43,193 nt of DNA, taken from a virus. How positions within the stretch are numbered: position 1 is the stretch's first letter; every line of letters starts with the position of its first letter. The notes beneath the pieces are model-generated. The model worked only from the letters and a program-made list of their open reading frames with translations. It did no database searches and was not told where the DNA came from. The stretch is taken from positions 1 to 43,193 of the IMG/VR virus record IMGVR_UViG_3300036785_000738. The stretch is one strand, 5' to 3'. The translations under genes and the position numbers were made by a program. Positions 1 to 7,414 of the stretch are shown in pieces.

Positions 1-178
1 CGGGATACGAATTAGCAGGGTTCCATCCATGTCGGTTGTATCGGCATGGATGACTGGGGCGACGCAACCGAGGACGGTGGCGGGGACGGTCTGAGAGCTT
101 TCCACTCAGGTTGTTTCCCCCTAGTCCAGGGGTCCCCCGCAGAAAGCAGAAATGTGCCATAATTGCACAACCGTTGGT
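1..178. repeat. Left copy of 178-bp terminal direct repeat
   Basis: Positions 1-178 match 43016-43193 except at position 128 (a) versus 43143 (c). The contig therefore closes on itself at about 43,015 bp. The first 127 nt match exactly, a length that equals a common assembler k-mer, so this is more likely an assembly overlap of a circular or circularly permuted genome than a true virion terminus. The mismatch would then be a population variant or an error. The repeat is part of the structured gene-free region described at the right end. Confidence 0.95.
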
Positions 179-202
179 TGATAACACAGAGATGGACTGG
201 CC
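1..202 (+). other. Gene-free leader upstream of helicase
   Basis: No credible reading frame is seen. The segment continues the structured region of the right end. Visible inverted repeats are CATCCATG (28-35) with CATGGATG (49-56), CTGAG with CTCAG around 92-110 nested inside CAAC/GTTG, and CCCC with GGGG around 117-132. A CATAAT hexamer near 157 could be a -10 element, but no convincing -35 was found. The helicase starts at 203 with only a weak Shine-Dalgarno (cagaga). Confidence 0.5.
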
Positions 203-1702
203 ATGCTCAAGGAACTCCACCAACATCAAGTAGAAGGCCTAGAGAGGCTCAAGGCCTCTGTCCGCACTGGTCACAGGCGGCCCATCCTGGCGATGCCGAC
301 CGGATCAGGCAAAACGGTGCTAGCGGCTCACGTCATCACCGGCGCCAGGGGCAAACAGAACCGGGTCGCATTCACGGTCCCTCTTCTTTCCCTGGTCAAT
401 CAGACTTTCGAGAAGTTCGTCGAGAACGGCATTGCGCCGGCGGACATGGGCGTGGTTCAGGGCGACCATCCGTGGCACCGGCCGGCCGCGCCGATTCAGA
501 TTTGTTCGGTTCAGACCCTCGCCAGGCGGCAACTCCCAGAGGTAGCCGTCGTGGTCGTAGATGAAGCGCATATCGGATACAAAGTCCTTGACGAGTGGAT
601 GGACGCCGAGCCGAAGAAGGTGTTCATTGGCTTAAGCGCGACGCCGTGGCGCAAAGGCATGGCGGAACGCTGGGACGACCTGATTCAGCCGACCTCGATA
701 AAGCAGCTGATTGATGAAGGTCAGCTGTGCAAGTTTCGCACTTTCGCGCCGTCGCATCCTGACTTGACCGGCATCAAGAAGGTCGCTGGCGATTTTCACG
801 AGGGCCAGCTCTCCGAGCGCATGGGAGAGCGCAAGCTCATCGCGGATGTCGTCGGGACATGGCTCGATAATGGGCGAGGCAGGCCGACGCTGGTCTTCGC
901 GGTCGATTGCGCCCACGCGGCGAAACTTCACGCTGAGTTTGAACAGCAAGGCGTGAAGAGCGCGTATGTGGACGCCCTCGTCGGTCGCGAAGACCGCAGC
1001 GACATCGTCGAGCGGCTCGAGGCGCGCGAGCTTGAGGTCATCTGTTCGGTGGGCACGATGACGACTGGGTCGGACATTCCGTGCGTCTCCTGCATCAGCT
1101 ATGTGCGTCCGACCTATAGCGAGATGCTGTTTGTGCAAAGCATCGGGCGCGGCCTGCGCGTTTGCCCCAGCAAAGAAGACCTAATCGTTTTCGACCACAG
1201 TGATACGACACTGCGTCTCGGTCTGGTCGACACCATCCATCACGAGGGATTGCTCGACGGCGAGGGCGCGTCGACCGCGGAGCGCGAGGTGAGCCCCATC
1301 AAGCCGAAAGAGTGCCTGCAGTGTCACGTGCTCATTCCCTTGCGCGCGCGGCGCTGCCCGGCGTGCGGCTGCATGCTGGTCGAGCCGTCGATGATTGAGA
1401 ACGCGCCGGGCGAGCTCGTCGAGATGCTCAGCGGCGAGAAGGCGGCGCACAAGGCGAATCGCGAGTGGTCAAAAGAGGCGAAAGCGCTCTTCTTCGGCGA
1501 GCTACAGCACTACGGCCGGTCGCGCGGATACAAAGAGGGCTGGGCGGCGATGAAATATCGCGAGCGCTTCAGCGTCTGGCCCAATGACCCATTCATCCGC
1601 AATGCGCGCGTCTATGAGCCAAGCATGGCGACGCTCAGTTGGATAAAAAAAAGTCAACGCATATGGGCCGAATCGCAAGCAAAGGAAAAGCAGCATGCAT
1701 GA
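203..1702 (+). CDS. DEAD/DEAH-box superfamily II helicase
   Basis: Predicted ATP-dependent DNA helicase of the type III restriction/UvrB-like SF2 group, cytoplasmic, likely used in phage genome replication or recombination. Seen in the 499-aa product: Walker A PTGSGKT at residues 32-38, DEAH at 120-123, SAT motif III at 145-147, and QSIGRGLR motif VI near residue 312. A CxxC...CxxC zinc-ribbon-like cluster follows at about 370-392, then a charged C-terminal tail. The ATG at 203 gives a full N-terminal helicase domain starting directly with the Q-motif-like region. The gene overlaps the primase gene by 8 nt, so the two are probably translated together. Family assignment is firm; the exact substrate is inferred. 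Confidence 0.93.
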   Translation: MLKELHQHQVEGLERLKASVRTGHRRPILAMPTGSGKTVLAAHVITGARGKQNRVAFTVPLLSLVNQTFEKFVENGIAPADMGVVQGDHPWHRPAAPIQICSVQTLARRQLPEVAVVVVDEAHIGYKVLDEWMDAEPKKVFIGLSATPWRKGMAERWDDLIQPTSIKQLIDEGQLCKFRTFAPSHPDLTGIKKVAGDFHEGQLSERMGERKLIADVVGTWLDNGRGRPTLVFAVDCAHAAKLHAEFEQQGVKSAYVDALVGREDRSDIVERLEARELEVICSVGTMTTGSDIPCVSCISYVRPTYSEMLFVQSIGRGLRVCPSKEDLIVFDHSDTTLRLGLVDTIHHEGLLDGEGASTAEREVSPIKPKECLQCHVLIPLRARRCPACGCMLVEPSMIENAPGELVEMLSGEKAAHKANREWSKEAKALFFGELQHYGRSRGYKEGWAAMKYRERFSVWPNDPFIRNARVYEPSMATLSWIKKSQRIWAESQAKEKQHA

Positions 1703-2621
1703 GAGGTCGTCATTCCGTGAAAATTGTCGCGGTCGATGGCGAGACATTCTTATCGAAAATGGGATGCCTGCGTCCTATCTCACCGGCCGCAACGGCCCCT
1801 GTCCGCTTTGCAATGCGGGCAAAGACAGGTTCAGGTTCACCAATCTCGCAGGGGATGGCCGGTTCATTTGCTCGACGTGCACGCCGCAATCCGGCAGCGG
1901 CCTCGACCTCTTGAAAGAATGGCTGCGCATCGAGAGTTTCGCCGAGACGGTCAAACTCGCTGAGAGCAAGGTCAGGACCGCCAGATTCGAAATGCCGAAG
2001 ACCGAGGAGCTCTCGGTGCGGGCTCAGGGCACCATGCGCTGGATGTGGGGCGTGGCCGCCCGCGCGCTGACGGGCTTCGACATCGTCTCGCGCTATCTAC
2101 AGTGGCGCAAGATAACGCTCATCCCTGGTCCGACTGCAGTCCGCCGCTTGCCGCAGCATTACAAGCACGGCCTCGTCGACAAGCCAGACGCGCTAGTTGC
2201 GCGCTTCGTCGCCGCGGACGACAGCAGGGCTGTGCTCCACACCACCACGCTAGAGGAGCCTTTCGAAGACCATGAGCGGCTCAAGAAGTACGTTTTGGGC
2301 GCCAAAGTCCCGAACGGCGGCGCAGTACGCCTTATGCCAGCTGGCGAAATCCTTGGCGTCGCGGAGGGCCTCGAGACGGCGCTCTCGGCGTCGCTGCTTT
2401 ACTCTGTGCCGGTCTGGTCGACGCTTGATGCGGGTCATCTGATGCATTGGATTCCTCCGAACGGCGTCCACAAGGTCATCATCTTCGCGGACTTCGACAA
2501 AAATCAAGTGGGACAGAGGGCCGCCGAGGTGCTGGCGTCGAGACTGCGGAAGCAGTTGGACACCGAGGTCCGGTTCCCGGAAGGCGGCTTGAAAGACTTC
2601 AACGACCAGCTTAGGCTGTAA
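1695..2621 (+). CDS. Phage primase with zinc finger and Toprim domain
   Basis: Predicted DNA primase that makes RNA primers for the fork opened by the preceding helicase. The 308-aa product has an N-terminal zinc-binding element with CPLC at 36-39 and a second Cys pair at 59 and 62 (CSTC), as in P4-alpha/DnaG-type primases. It then has a C-terminal Toprim fold: GVAEGLETAL near 218-227 carries the Toprim glutamate and IIFADFDKN near 263-270 carries the Asp-x-Asp. The start ATG at 1695 lies inside the end of the helicase gene (8-nt overlap). No separate replicative helicase domain is fused, so the upstream SF2 helicase is its likely partner. Confidence 0.9.
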   Translation: MHERSSFRENCRGRWRDILIENGMPASYLTGRNGPCPLCNAGKDRFRFTNLAGDGRFICSTCTPQSGSGLDLLKEWLRIESFAETVKLAESKVRTARFEMPKTEELSVRAQGTMRWMWGVAARALTGFDIVSRYLQWRKITLIPGPTAVRRLPQHYKHGLVDKPDALVARFVAADDSRAVLHTTTLEEPFEDHERLKKYVLGAKVPNGGAVRLMPAGEILGVAEGLETALSASLLYSVPVWSTLDAGHLMHWIPPNGVHKVIIFADFDKNQVGQRAAEVLASRLRKQLDTEVRFPEGGLKDFNDQLRL

Positions 2622-2739
2622 CGAAGCGAGGGCCGGGCCTTTCTTTCCTTTCGGCCTGTTGCGCAAGCCAAGCTTTTGGTCGGGCCGACGCTTGCCGCCC
2701 TCGCGCACCGCTGGTAAATATTCGTCATCGGAGGCCGCT

Positions 2740-2931
2740 ATGGCGACAGCATTTGGCAAGGGCAAGATGCCTGCCAAGTTTGCCGGCAAATCAACCAAAT
2801 TGGGTGGCGGCGGCCGCGCCGCCAAATTGAAAAGCGAAGGTGTTCCCGGAGCTGTCATCGGAGCCATCGCGCGTTCGAAGGGCGCGGCTCCAGGCCAAGC
2901 GCACTATCACGGAGGCAAACGTGGCAAATAG
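2740..2931 (+). CDS. Small basic glycine-rich protein (63 aa)
   Basis: Unrecognised small protein, strongly basic, with many Lys, Gly and Ala (MATAFGKGKMPAKFAGKSTK at the start). The ATG at 2740 is chosen over the longer frame beginning near 2659 because GGAGG lies at 2730-2734, at good spacing. Such short basic proteins near replication genes may bind nucleic acid, but no domain is visible. The 3' end overlaps the next gene by 11 nt. Confidence 0.65.
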   Translation: MATAFGKGKMPAKFAGKSTKLGGGGRAAKLKSEGVPGAVIGAIARSKGAAPGQAHYHGGKRGK

Positions 2932-3244
2932 CCCGACAACCGCAGCGCCAACGCCTAAGCCGCCCGTCGAGGCTCATGCCCCGTCGACCAGTCTGCCGGG
3001 GGACCCTCCGGATTCAACTCGCGGTCCGCGCGCCGATGAACCCAAGCCGGATCTGAAGCCAATTGACCCGAAGACTCAGGTCCAGACCATCGCCGACGAG
3101 CAGCGCGCGCGCTCAGCCGAAATCGAGAAAGTCGGCGTGACGAAATGGGTCGAGGCGCAGGACCAGCGCACCGAAACTGAGAAGCATCCGACTGCAGTCC
3201 AGGGCGTAGCGCCCGGCAATCCGGAGGTCAGGAAGAAATCATGA
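2921..3244 (+). CDS. Hypothetical Pro/Glu-rich protein (107 aa)
   Basis: Unrecognised, probably disordered protein rich in Pro, Thr, Glu and Lys. The GTG at 2921 (product VANSPTTAAPTPK...) is preferred over an upstream ATG at 2840 because GGAGG sits at 2911-2915 and the longer start would overlap the previous gene by 92 nt. The stop codon overlaps the next ATG (ATGA at 3241-3244), indicating translational coupling within a run of small genes. Confidence 0.6.
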   Translation: MANSPTTAAPTPKPPVEAHAPSTSLPGDPPDSTRGPRADEPKPDLKPIDPKTQVQTIADEQRARSAEIEKVGVTKWVEAQDQRTETEKHPTAVQGVAPGNPEVRKKS

Positions 3245-3393
3245 GCCGAGCGTTTGACGTTGACGCGCTCATGCGGGACGTCCGCGCTGCTGCGGGACTT
3301 CCGCTTGGTTCAGAGAGACGTCCATATCTTGAGGCTTTGCGTCAGATGGAGGCGGGCAACCAGCGGGCCGCGTCGGCGCTTCTCCAAAGTTAA
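3241..3393 (+). CDS. Small hypothetical protein (50 aa)
   Basis: A 50-codon frame beginning MSRAFDVDALMRDVRAAAGL and ending ...SALLQS. It starts at the ATGA overlap with the preceding gene, which supports coupled translation. It looks like one or two amphipathic helices; no family is recognised. It is short enough to be missed by default length cut-offs. Confidence 0.55.
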   Translation: MSRAFDVDALMRDVRAAAGLPLGSERRPYLEALRQMEAGNQRAASALLQS

Positions 3394-3436
3394 TTTTGGC
3401 CAATAGAAATTAGAGAGCCACAGTGGAGAAATTGAT

Positions 3437-3670
3437 ATGATGACGCTGACGAATTTCAACGAGGAGCTCAACTGTGTGGTGAACATGGCGCTAGCGAACG
3501 TCAATAACGTGGTCGGCAGCGGCCAGACGGCATTGACGTTCACTTCCATCGCCGCCGCATTGACCACGGCCGGGACGAACGTAACGGCCTTGGGCGCGAC
3601 ATTCACTCATGACCGCACGATTCAAGACCCTGGGGCGGCTTTGAACCCGCAATTGCCTGGCTCCGCATGA
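3437..3670 (+). CDS. Hypothetical protein (77 aa)
   Basis: Unrecognised Thr/Ala/Asn-rich product (MMTLTNFNEELNCVVNMALA at the start) with a likely beta-rich centre. The ATG at 3437 or 3440 follows a purine-rich GGAG at about 3426. The stop overlaps the start of the next gene (ATGA at 3667-3670). Its position in a run of coupled small genes suggests a role shared with its neighbours, but none can be assigned. Confidence 0.55.
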   Translation: MMTLTNFNEELNCVVNMALANVNNVVGSGQTALTFTSIAAALTTAGTNVTALGATFTHDRTIQDPGAALNPQLPGSA

Positions 3671-4386
3671 GCTACACCGACGGCAACCTCGGCGACGGTT
3701 CGCAAAGCGGCGGCGGCGGCTGGCTTCAGCAGTTCATGAACGCCATCGGCGGCGCGGGCGCGCAGAGCGGCTATGGCGTGCCTCCAGGAGGCCCGCAACC
3801 CGGCCCCATTGGTCAGCCTGGACTGCCGCCAGGCATGCCCACACGGCCCGCCACGGGCATGGCGCCGGGCGGCGTGATGCCGGGCGGGATGCCGAATACA
3901 GACCTGAGCGTTTGGCAGCAGGCGTTGGAGAACATCCGCCGGCGCATGCTCATGACGCCAGGCCTCGGCGGGGGCGCCGCCGGCAATGCGCTGACTCAGG
4001 TCGACCCGCGCCTGGCGGCCGCGGGGAGCGGCGGGTTCAACGTGCCGCAGCCTATGGGAGCGCCGCCGTTCCAGATGCCTGCGCGACCCGTCTCTCGCCC
4101 TTATCCAACGCCATTCGAGCCTAATTTTCCTTTGAGCGCGCCAGGCGCAAACTCGCCTACCCCCGGTCAAGGAGCGCCGCGGGGCAACCCAGCTCCTACG
4201 CCGCGGCCCGCCGGCGGTCCTCGAGCCGCGACGCCACAACCGGCCGGAACATCGCGCAGTCAGGACCCGACGCCGAATCTTGGCTATTACCAGGCCCGCA
4301 CCGGCAACGCGCGCAGTCCGGTTTTCAATCCGCAGGGCGACCCGCGCTTCTATGGGCCGCTGAGCTCGATGTTCGGGAGGGGATGA
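3667..4386 (+). CDS. Pro/Gly-rich low-complexity protein (239 aa)
   Basis: Unrecognised, largely disordered protein dominated by Gly, Pro, Ala and Gln, with MPGGM/PPGMP-type repeats at about residues 40-80 and a Pro/Arg-rich tail. Its composition resembles the ejection-type proteins encoded at 31-36 kb much more than the replication proteins beside it, so it may be a minor virion component encoded outside the late block. This is an inference from composition only. It is coupled to both neighbours through ATGA overlaps. Confidence 0.6.
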   Translation: MSYTDGNLGDGSQSGGGGWLQQFMNAIGGAGAQSGYGVPPGGPQPGPIGQPGLPPGMPTRPATGMAPGGVMPGGMPNTDLSVWQQALENIRRRMLMTPGLGGGAAGNALTQVDPRLAAAGSGGFNVPQPMGAPPFQMPARPVSRPYPTPFEPNFPLSAPGANSPTPGQGAPRGNPAPTPRPAGGPRAATPQPAGTSRSQDPTPNLGYYQARTGNARSPVFNPQGDPRFYGPLSSMFGRG

Positions 4387-4589
4387 TGGACCGGAAGGAG
4401 TCGTATGCATGGAGGGTAGTCACAAAGAAGGGCGAGCTTGACGCAAAGTTAGCAACACTAGTTAGTTTCCTGGAGAGCGAAGAGTTCTCTATACTCGACG
4501 AGAAAGACCAGGAACTTCTCATCGAGCAGAAAGCAATTATGGTGGATTGCTCTCAGACGCTTGGTCAACGCATTGAGAGATTTGTCTAA
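4383..4589 (+). CDS. crAss001_48-related small protein (68 aa)
   Basis: Small acidic helical protein that fits the widespread crAss001_48-related phage family: R-V-x-x-E/K-x-x-E-L-D-x-K near the N-terminus, a central F-L-x-S-E-E-F-x-x-L segment, then LLIEQKAIM and LGQRIERF near the C-terminus. The family has no established function to my knowledge but is very common in phage accessory regions. The gene overlaps its upstream neighbour by 4 nt (ATGA) and touches the next one. Confidence 0.7.
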   Translation: MMDRKESYAWRVVTKKGELDAKLATLVSFLESEEFSILDEKDQELLIEQKAIMVDCSQTLGQRIERFV

Positions 4590-4795
4590 TGCCTGGACGA
4601 GGCAAGCTACCAAAGATTCTCGACACTGCGGTGAAGCGCATCAAGCAGACCTCGCCAGGAGTGAACCCCTACGCTGCAGCGACGGCGAGCCTGCAGAAGA
4701 GCGGTTCCCTCCGGCCCGGGACTAACAAGGCCACAGCGAAAGGCATTGCGCGGGGCAAGATGACCCGCGCGCAGAGGCAACGGAATCCGCCATGA
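4589..4795 (+). CDS. Small basic protein with NPYAAATASLQKSG motif (68 aa)
   Basis: A 68-aa basic protein. The central motif NPYAAATASLQKSGSL resembles a short motif (xPYAIATAxLQKAG) seen in many phage proteins, alone or fused to other domains; its function is unknown to me. The C-terminus is Lys/Arg-rich. The start overlaps the last base of the previous stop (TAATG) and the end overlaps the next ATG (ATGA), so it sits in a translationally coupled chain. Confidence 0.6.
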   Translation: MPGRGKLPKILDTAVKRIKQTSPGVNPYAAATASLQKSGSLRPGTNKATAKGIARGKMTRAQRQRNPP

Positions 4796-5133
4796 GCGCC
4801 GCAGAGGAAAATGCACGAAGGGCTATGGAGGCCCAGGTTTATCCGGCCATCCTTTCGGAACAACACCTAGGACCAACCATGAACAAACTCAGCGAGAACG
4901 AAAAGAAGAGCCTCGAGGACCAGCTCGCGCTCATCGATGAGCTAGGCGAACCCGAGCAACTCGTTCCCGTGTTGCGCAAGCTCTCGGCCGCCAAACATGG
5001 CGAGAAATGGCGTCACGTATGGCTCGCGTTGGGCGCCGCCGAGGAGGAGCTCGAGCGGCTTAACGCGCCGCGCGAGAAGCGCTATGTCGACCTGGAGGGC
5101 CATATCGACGCCTCGCCTAAAGTGAGCCTCTGA
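4792..5133 (+). CDS. Hypothetical helical protein (113 aa)
   Basis: Unrecognised acidic helical product with a region rich in Leu, Glu and Ala. The ATG at 4792 overlaps the preceding stop. A second candidate ATG at 4879 (MNKLSENEKKSLEDQ) has an AGGA-like site upstream and would give an 84-aa protein that looks more like a normal folded start, so the first 29 residues are doubtful. It ends 17 nt inside the converging minus-strand gene at 5117-5425. Confidence 0.6.
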   Translation: MSAAEENARRAMEAQVYPAILSEQHLGPTMNKLSENEKKSLEDQLALIDELGEPEQLVPVLRKLSAAKHGEKWRHVWLALGAAEEELERLNAPREKRYVDLEGHIDASPKVSL

Positions 5134-5425
5134 AGCCTCGACGTTTTGCCGCTGGGCTATTGCCGAGGAGATAGCCCGCGGCCATGAGCCGGTGCGCCGC
5201 ATTCTCGGAGCGCAGGGCTTTCCGGATGATGTCCTCGGCTTCGTCGAGCGCCTGCTCCTGAATTTCGAGCAAGATTTCCGCCAGTTTCGGCGTGCGCATC
5301 AATTTGCGCAAATCGGCCGCCGGTATTTTGAGTTCCTTGGCGGTTAGACTCACGTTCCCCTTGTTTCGAATGAGCGCAAAGATGGCGCGCTCACTCACTT
5401 CGTTGGCGGTGATTAGGCGAGGCAT
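5117..5425 (-). CDS. HTH protein resembling a terminase small subunit (102 aa)
   Basis: Predicted DNA-binding protein. Residues about 20-50 read as a helix-turn-helix (GNVSLTAKELKIPAADLRKL), followed by a helical EIQEQALDEAEDIIRKAL segment and an AAHRLMAAGYLL segment. The same order occurs in the plus-strand protein at 10475-10891 (GNVTKAAAEL..., EIMEQKVDAAVDVVFQAL, NRFYAAKEML), so the two look paralogous. The architecture is typical of small terminase-like or phage regulatory HTH proteins. It is the last gene of the leftward operon that starts at 7375. Confidence 0.65.
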   Translation of the reverse strand: MPRLITANEVSERAIFALIRNKGNVSLTAKELKIPAADLRKLMRTPKLAEILLEIQEQALDEAEDIIRKALRSENAAHRLMAAGYLLGNSPAAKRRGFRGSL

Positions 5426-5678
5426 TGAGCAGCTCTTTGGCTTGTTTTAGGGCGCGGTAGCGGGCGCGGACTGCAGTCCGGCGGTCGCGCAATTCCGCGA
5501 GATGGATGGCCGTGGCCAAATCGGCGCAAGCCTCAAGGTAGGCGCGACGCGTTTTGAGCGCCTTCGCATGCAGGCGCTCGAGATTTGGGGGTTTAGGCGC
5601 CCGTTCTGAGCGCGTGCTGCCAGGCGTACGGCCAGGGGGACGTCCGAGCGGTCTGCTATGAACGCTGTAGGTCGTCAC
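5391..5678 (-). CDS. Hypothetical basic helical protein (95 aa)
   Basis: Unrecognised basic protein with a disordered Arg/Pro-rich N-terminus and a helical C-terminal half (ERLHAKALKTRRAYLEACA and onward). The GTG at 5678 is chosen because it overlaps the upstream stop (GTGA); the longer frame to 5885 would cover the whole upstream gene. It overlaps the next gene by 35 nt. Confidence 0.5.
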   Translation of the reverse strand: MTTYSVHSRPLGRPPGRTPGSTRSERAPKPPNLERLHAKALKTRRAYLEACADLATAIHLAELRDRRTAVRARYRALKQAKELLNASPNHRQRSE

Positions 5679-5869
5679 GGCCACACGACCTCGACCTTGC
5701 CCAGCGCCGAGCGAATCTCGACGCGCTCCACTGTGGTCATATCGCGAATATGGCTGGCGTAATAGCGCGCGTCCTCGAGGTCGCGCGTGTGGAATTGCAA
5801 GAGCCAATGGCCTTGCCAAATCTCCCCTTTGCGTTTCACCCAGACCTGATGCGCGTTGAGCGGAATCAT
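5675..5869 (-). CDS. Small hypothetical protein (64 aa)
   Basis: Unrecognised compact protein beginning MIPLNAHQVWVKRKGEIWQG, with alternating hydrophobic/charged residues suggesting a small alpha/beta fold (HWLLQFHTRDLEDARYY, then VERVEIRSALGKVEVVW). The ATG at 5869 lies in an ATGA overlap with the upstream stop, which decides the start over a much longer Arg-rich extension to 5992. Confidence 0.6.
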   Translation of the reverse strand: MIPLNAHQVWVKRKGEIWQGHWLLQFHTRDLEDARYYASHIRDMTTVERVEIRSALGKVEVVWP

Positions 5870-6063
5870 GACCGCACCTCGACAAGCTGGAGTTGCTTGG
5901 CGAGCTCGCGCACGTAGTCGTAAGGGTCCTTTCCCTGGCCGTGGGCGGCCTCGGCGTCTCCTTGCAGGATATCGGGCAAGTCCGGCAGGCAATACCAGTA
6001 CACGGCCGCTCTACGGGCTTCTCTAAGCCAACGGTCTAAGGGCAAGAAGACTTCGGGGGTCAT
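5866..6063 (-). CDS. Small hypothetical protein (65 aa)
   Basis: Unrecognised protein beginning MTPEVFLPLDRWLREARRAA with aromatic-rich helices (VYWYCLPDLPDIL). The ATG at 6063 is chosen because the shared leader AAAAGGAAAACGACC lies just upstream (6066-6080 on the plus strand); the longer frame to 6117 would translate through this ribosome binding site. It is coupled to the next gene by ATGA. Confidence 0.6.
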   Translation of the reverse strand: MTPEVFLPLDRWLREARRAAVYWYCLPDLPDILQGDAEAAHGQGKDPYDYVRELAKQLQLVEVRS

Positions 6064-6138
6064 TTGGTCGTTTTCCTTTTGTGGCGAGAACGTGTCCCTT
6101 GGCAATTTCAGTGTCAAGGGACCTTGGTCAAATTGGCC

Positions 6139-6549
6139 TTAAGCGCGTTTGATGGTCGCGAGTGCGCGGCGCAATTCGAGCGCGCGGCGCGCGTAGTCAT
6201 CGGCGAGTCCGGGCGCATGCGACGCCTTGGCGTGAGCCGCGCGCGCCTCTTCGGTCCGAATGAGCGCACGCAACAGCCGCACGGTATCGCCAAACGTGGT
6301 CCCTTTCATCGGCGGCTTCCTTTCATTCCTCGCGACAAAGTGGTGCGGGCCATAGTAAGGGGAGACAATTTCGCGGGCTGTATGCGCATTGGCGATTGTG
6401 CGACATTTGCCGACGCAGCGTTGCGCCCAAACGGTCCCTGTGTGGTTTGTGGAGATAACCTGTTCTGTACCGCATTGGTTGCAGGCATAAACTCGACGGG
6501 CTACTAGCGGTGTCCAATTCGGATTAACATCGGGGTTGTGATTGAACAT
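6139..6549 (-). CDS. Zinc-ribbon protein fused in frame to a second small gene (136 aa)
   Basis: The first half (about 75 aa from MFNHNPDVNPNW) carries a zinc-ribbon-like pattern: CNQCG, then C...C in RCVGKC. The second half (MKGTTFGDTVRLLRALIRTE onward, 56 aa) is helical and unrelated. The ATG at 6549 has the shared leader GGAAAGGAAACGACC upstream. A further leader-like AAAGGAAGCCGCCG precedes an internal ATG at 6309, so the second half may be translated alone as well as in the fusion. The junction residues NERKPP are simply the leader read in frame. Confidence 0.6.
   Translation of the reverse strand: MFNHNPDVNPNWTPLVARRVYACNQCGTEQVISTNHTGTVWAQRCVGKCRTIANAHTAREIVSPYYGPHHFVARNERKPPMKGTTFGDTVRLLRALIRTEEARAAHAKASHAPGLADDYARRALELRRALATIKRA
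6310..6323 (-). promoter_or_regulatory. Internal ribosome binding leader within the 6139-6549 gene
   Basis: On the minus strand the bases just before the internal ATG at 6309 read AAAGGAAGCCGCCG, close to the AAAGGAAACGACC leader found before other genes of this phage. It probably drives independent translation of the 56-aa C-terminal part (6139-6309). Confidence 0.45.
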
Positions 6550-6619
6550 GGTCGTTTCCTTTCCGAGCATTTGGCGCTCGCCATTGCCCTCGCATCGCAC
6601 GCAAGGGCAAAAGCTTGCG

Positions 6620-7375
6620 TCAAGCTGCCAGTCTGACGACAAATCCGCTTGTGTCCGCCTTTGCGCGCCGTCCCTTGGGCGACAGCCCGACAATCAACGA
6701 CTTACGTTCGCCGCCGCTGGCGTCTAGGTGCCTCAAATCGTGCTTATCGCCATTGACCACGGTAAAACCGCGATAGAGCGGCGGCAATGGACCATCGAAT
6801 ACCACAGCCACATTGCCGCCATGCATCAAGACTTTGAGGCAATCAAGCCAGTTTGTTTCTGACCGCGAAAAGGTTAGATGATAATTCTGAGGCAATTCGC
6901 CCCGCGCGTGCGCCAATGCGCGCTGCAAAGACTTGGTATAGTCGACGAATTGGACGTCCGGGTTAGCGCGGAATATGTCAGGGCAAGTCTTTTCCCAAGC
7001 GATATCCGTTGCGCCATTGAGCCTAACGCAAAGCTTCAGACCCTTGCGCTTGGCGTTGCGGCGCGCGCCGTCCATTGCGTGGAACAGCTCATGATTGAAC
7101 GCGAACCTATTCCGCATGAACATTTGGGCTTTGGCCACTCTGGAGCGCCGGACGTCATTCATATCTTTGGCTTGGTCATTGACCATGCCGGCCTGTCCCG
7201 AGAACCATCCAAGGCATAATGCGCGACAACCGGCTGAAGCGTGTGGGCAAAGATTGCCGACGCCGGCTGTTGACGCTGGCGCCATGTAGTTTATGGCGTT
7301 GAGATAACCATAGCTTTGCGCTTTAATGGCCTTTGGCGAGTCGACGCTAAAGAAGCGCTTGAACTGACAGGTCAT
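6620..7375 (-). CDS. GP88/DUF7227-like phage protein (251 aa)
   Basis: First gene of the leftward operon. The product resembles the phage family known as GP88 or DUF7227: SYGYLNAINYMAPAS, NLCPHASAGCRALCLG (four Cys), a run of Arg-rich MFMRNRFAF, LCVRLNGATDIAWEK, NYHLTFSRSETNW, and a C-terminal DTSGFVVRLAA. The conserved Cys and charged residues suggest metal binding; the function of the family is unknown to me. The ATG at 7375 is chosen over the longer frame to 7681 because of the leader GGAAAGGAAAACGACC directly upstream and a promoter just beyond; a 102-residue extension would run through both. Confidence 0.78.
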   Translation of the reverse strand: MTCQFKRFFSVDSPKAIKAQSYGYLNAINYMAPASTAGVGNLCPHASAGCRALCLGWFSGQAGMVNDQAKDMNDVRRSRVAKAQMFMRNRFAFNHELFHAMDGARRNAKRKGLKLCVRLNGATDIAWEKTCPDIFRANPDVQFVDYTKSLQRALAHARGELPQNYHLTFSRSETNWLDCLKVLMHGGNVAVVFDGPLPPLYRGFTVVNGDKHDLRHLDASGGERKSLIVGLSPKGRRAKADTSGFVVRLAA

Positions 7376-7395
7376 GGTCGTTTTCCTTTCCTCAT

Positions 7396-7412
7396 GTTGT
7401 CTCACGGACAAC
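7396..7412. promoter_or_regulatory. Inverted repeat GTTGTC-N5-GACAAC, probable operator
   Basis: A perfect 6-bp inverted repeat between the -10 element and the start of the gene at 7375. A related half-site, TTGTCAA, occurs in the -35 region of the same promoter and in the regulator/ERF intergenic region at 40603-40645. It is likely bound by the phage Cro/CI-like protein; this is inference. Confidence 0.55.
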
Positions 7413-7414
7413 AA

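Noticed and set aside
2622-2739. GC-rich repeats after the primase as a terminator
   Set aside because: GGCC-type short repeats are present with a T-rich stretch, but no clean stem followed by a T-run could be drawn.
3622-4410. 262-aa minus-strand frame
   Set aside because: Arg/Ala-rich reverse shadow of the Pro/Gly-rich gene at 3667-4386, without ribosome binding site or motif.
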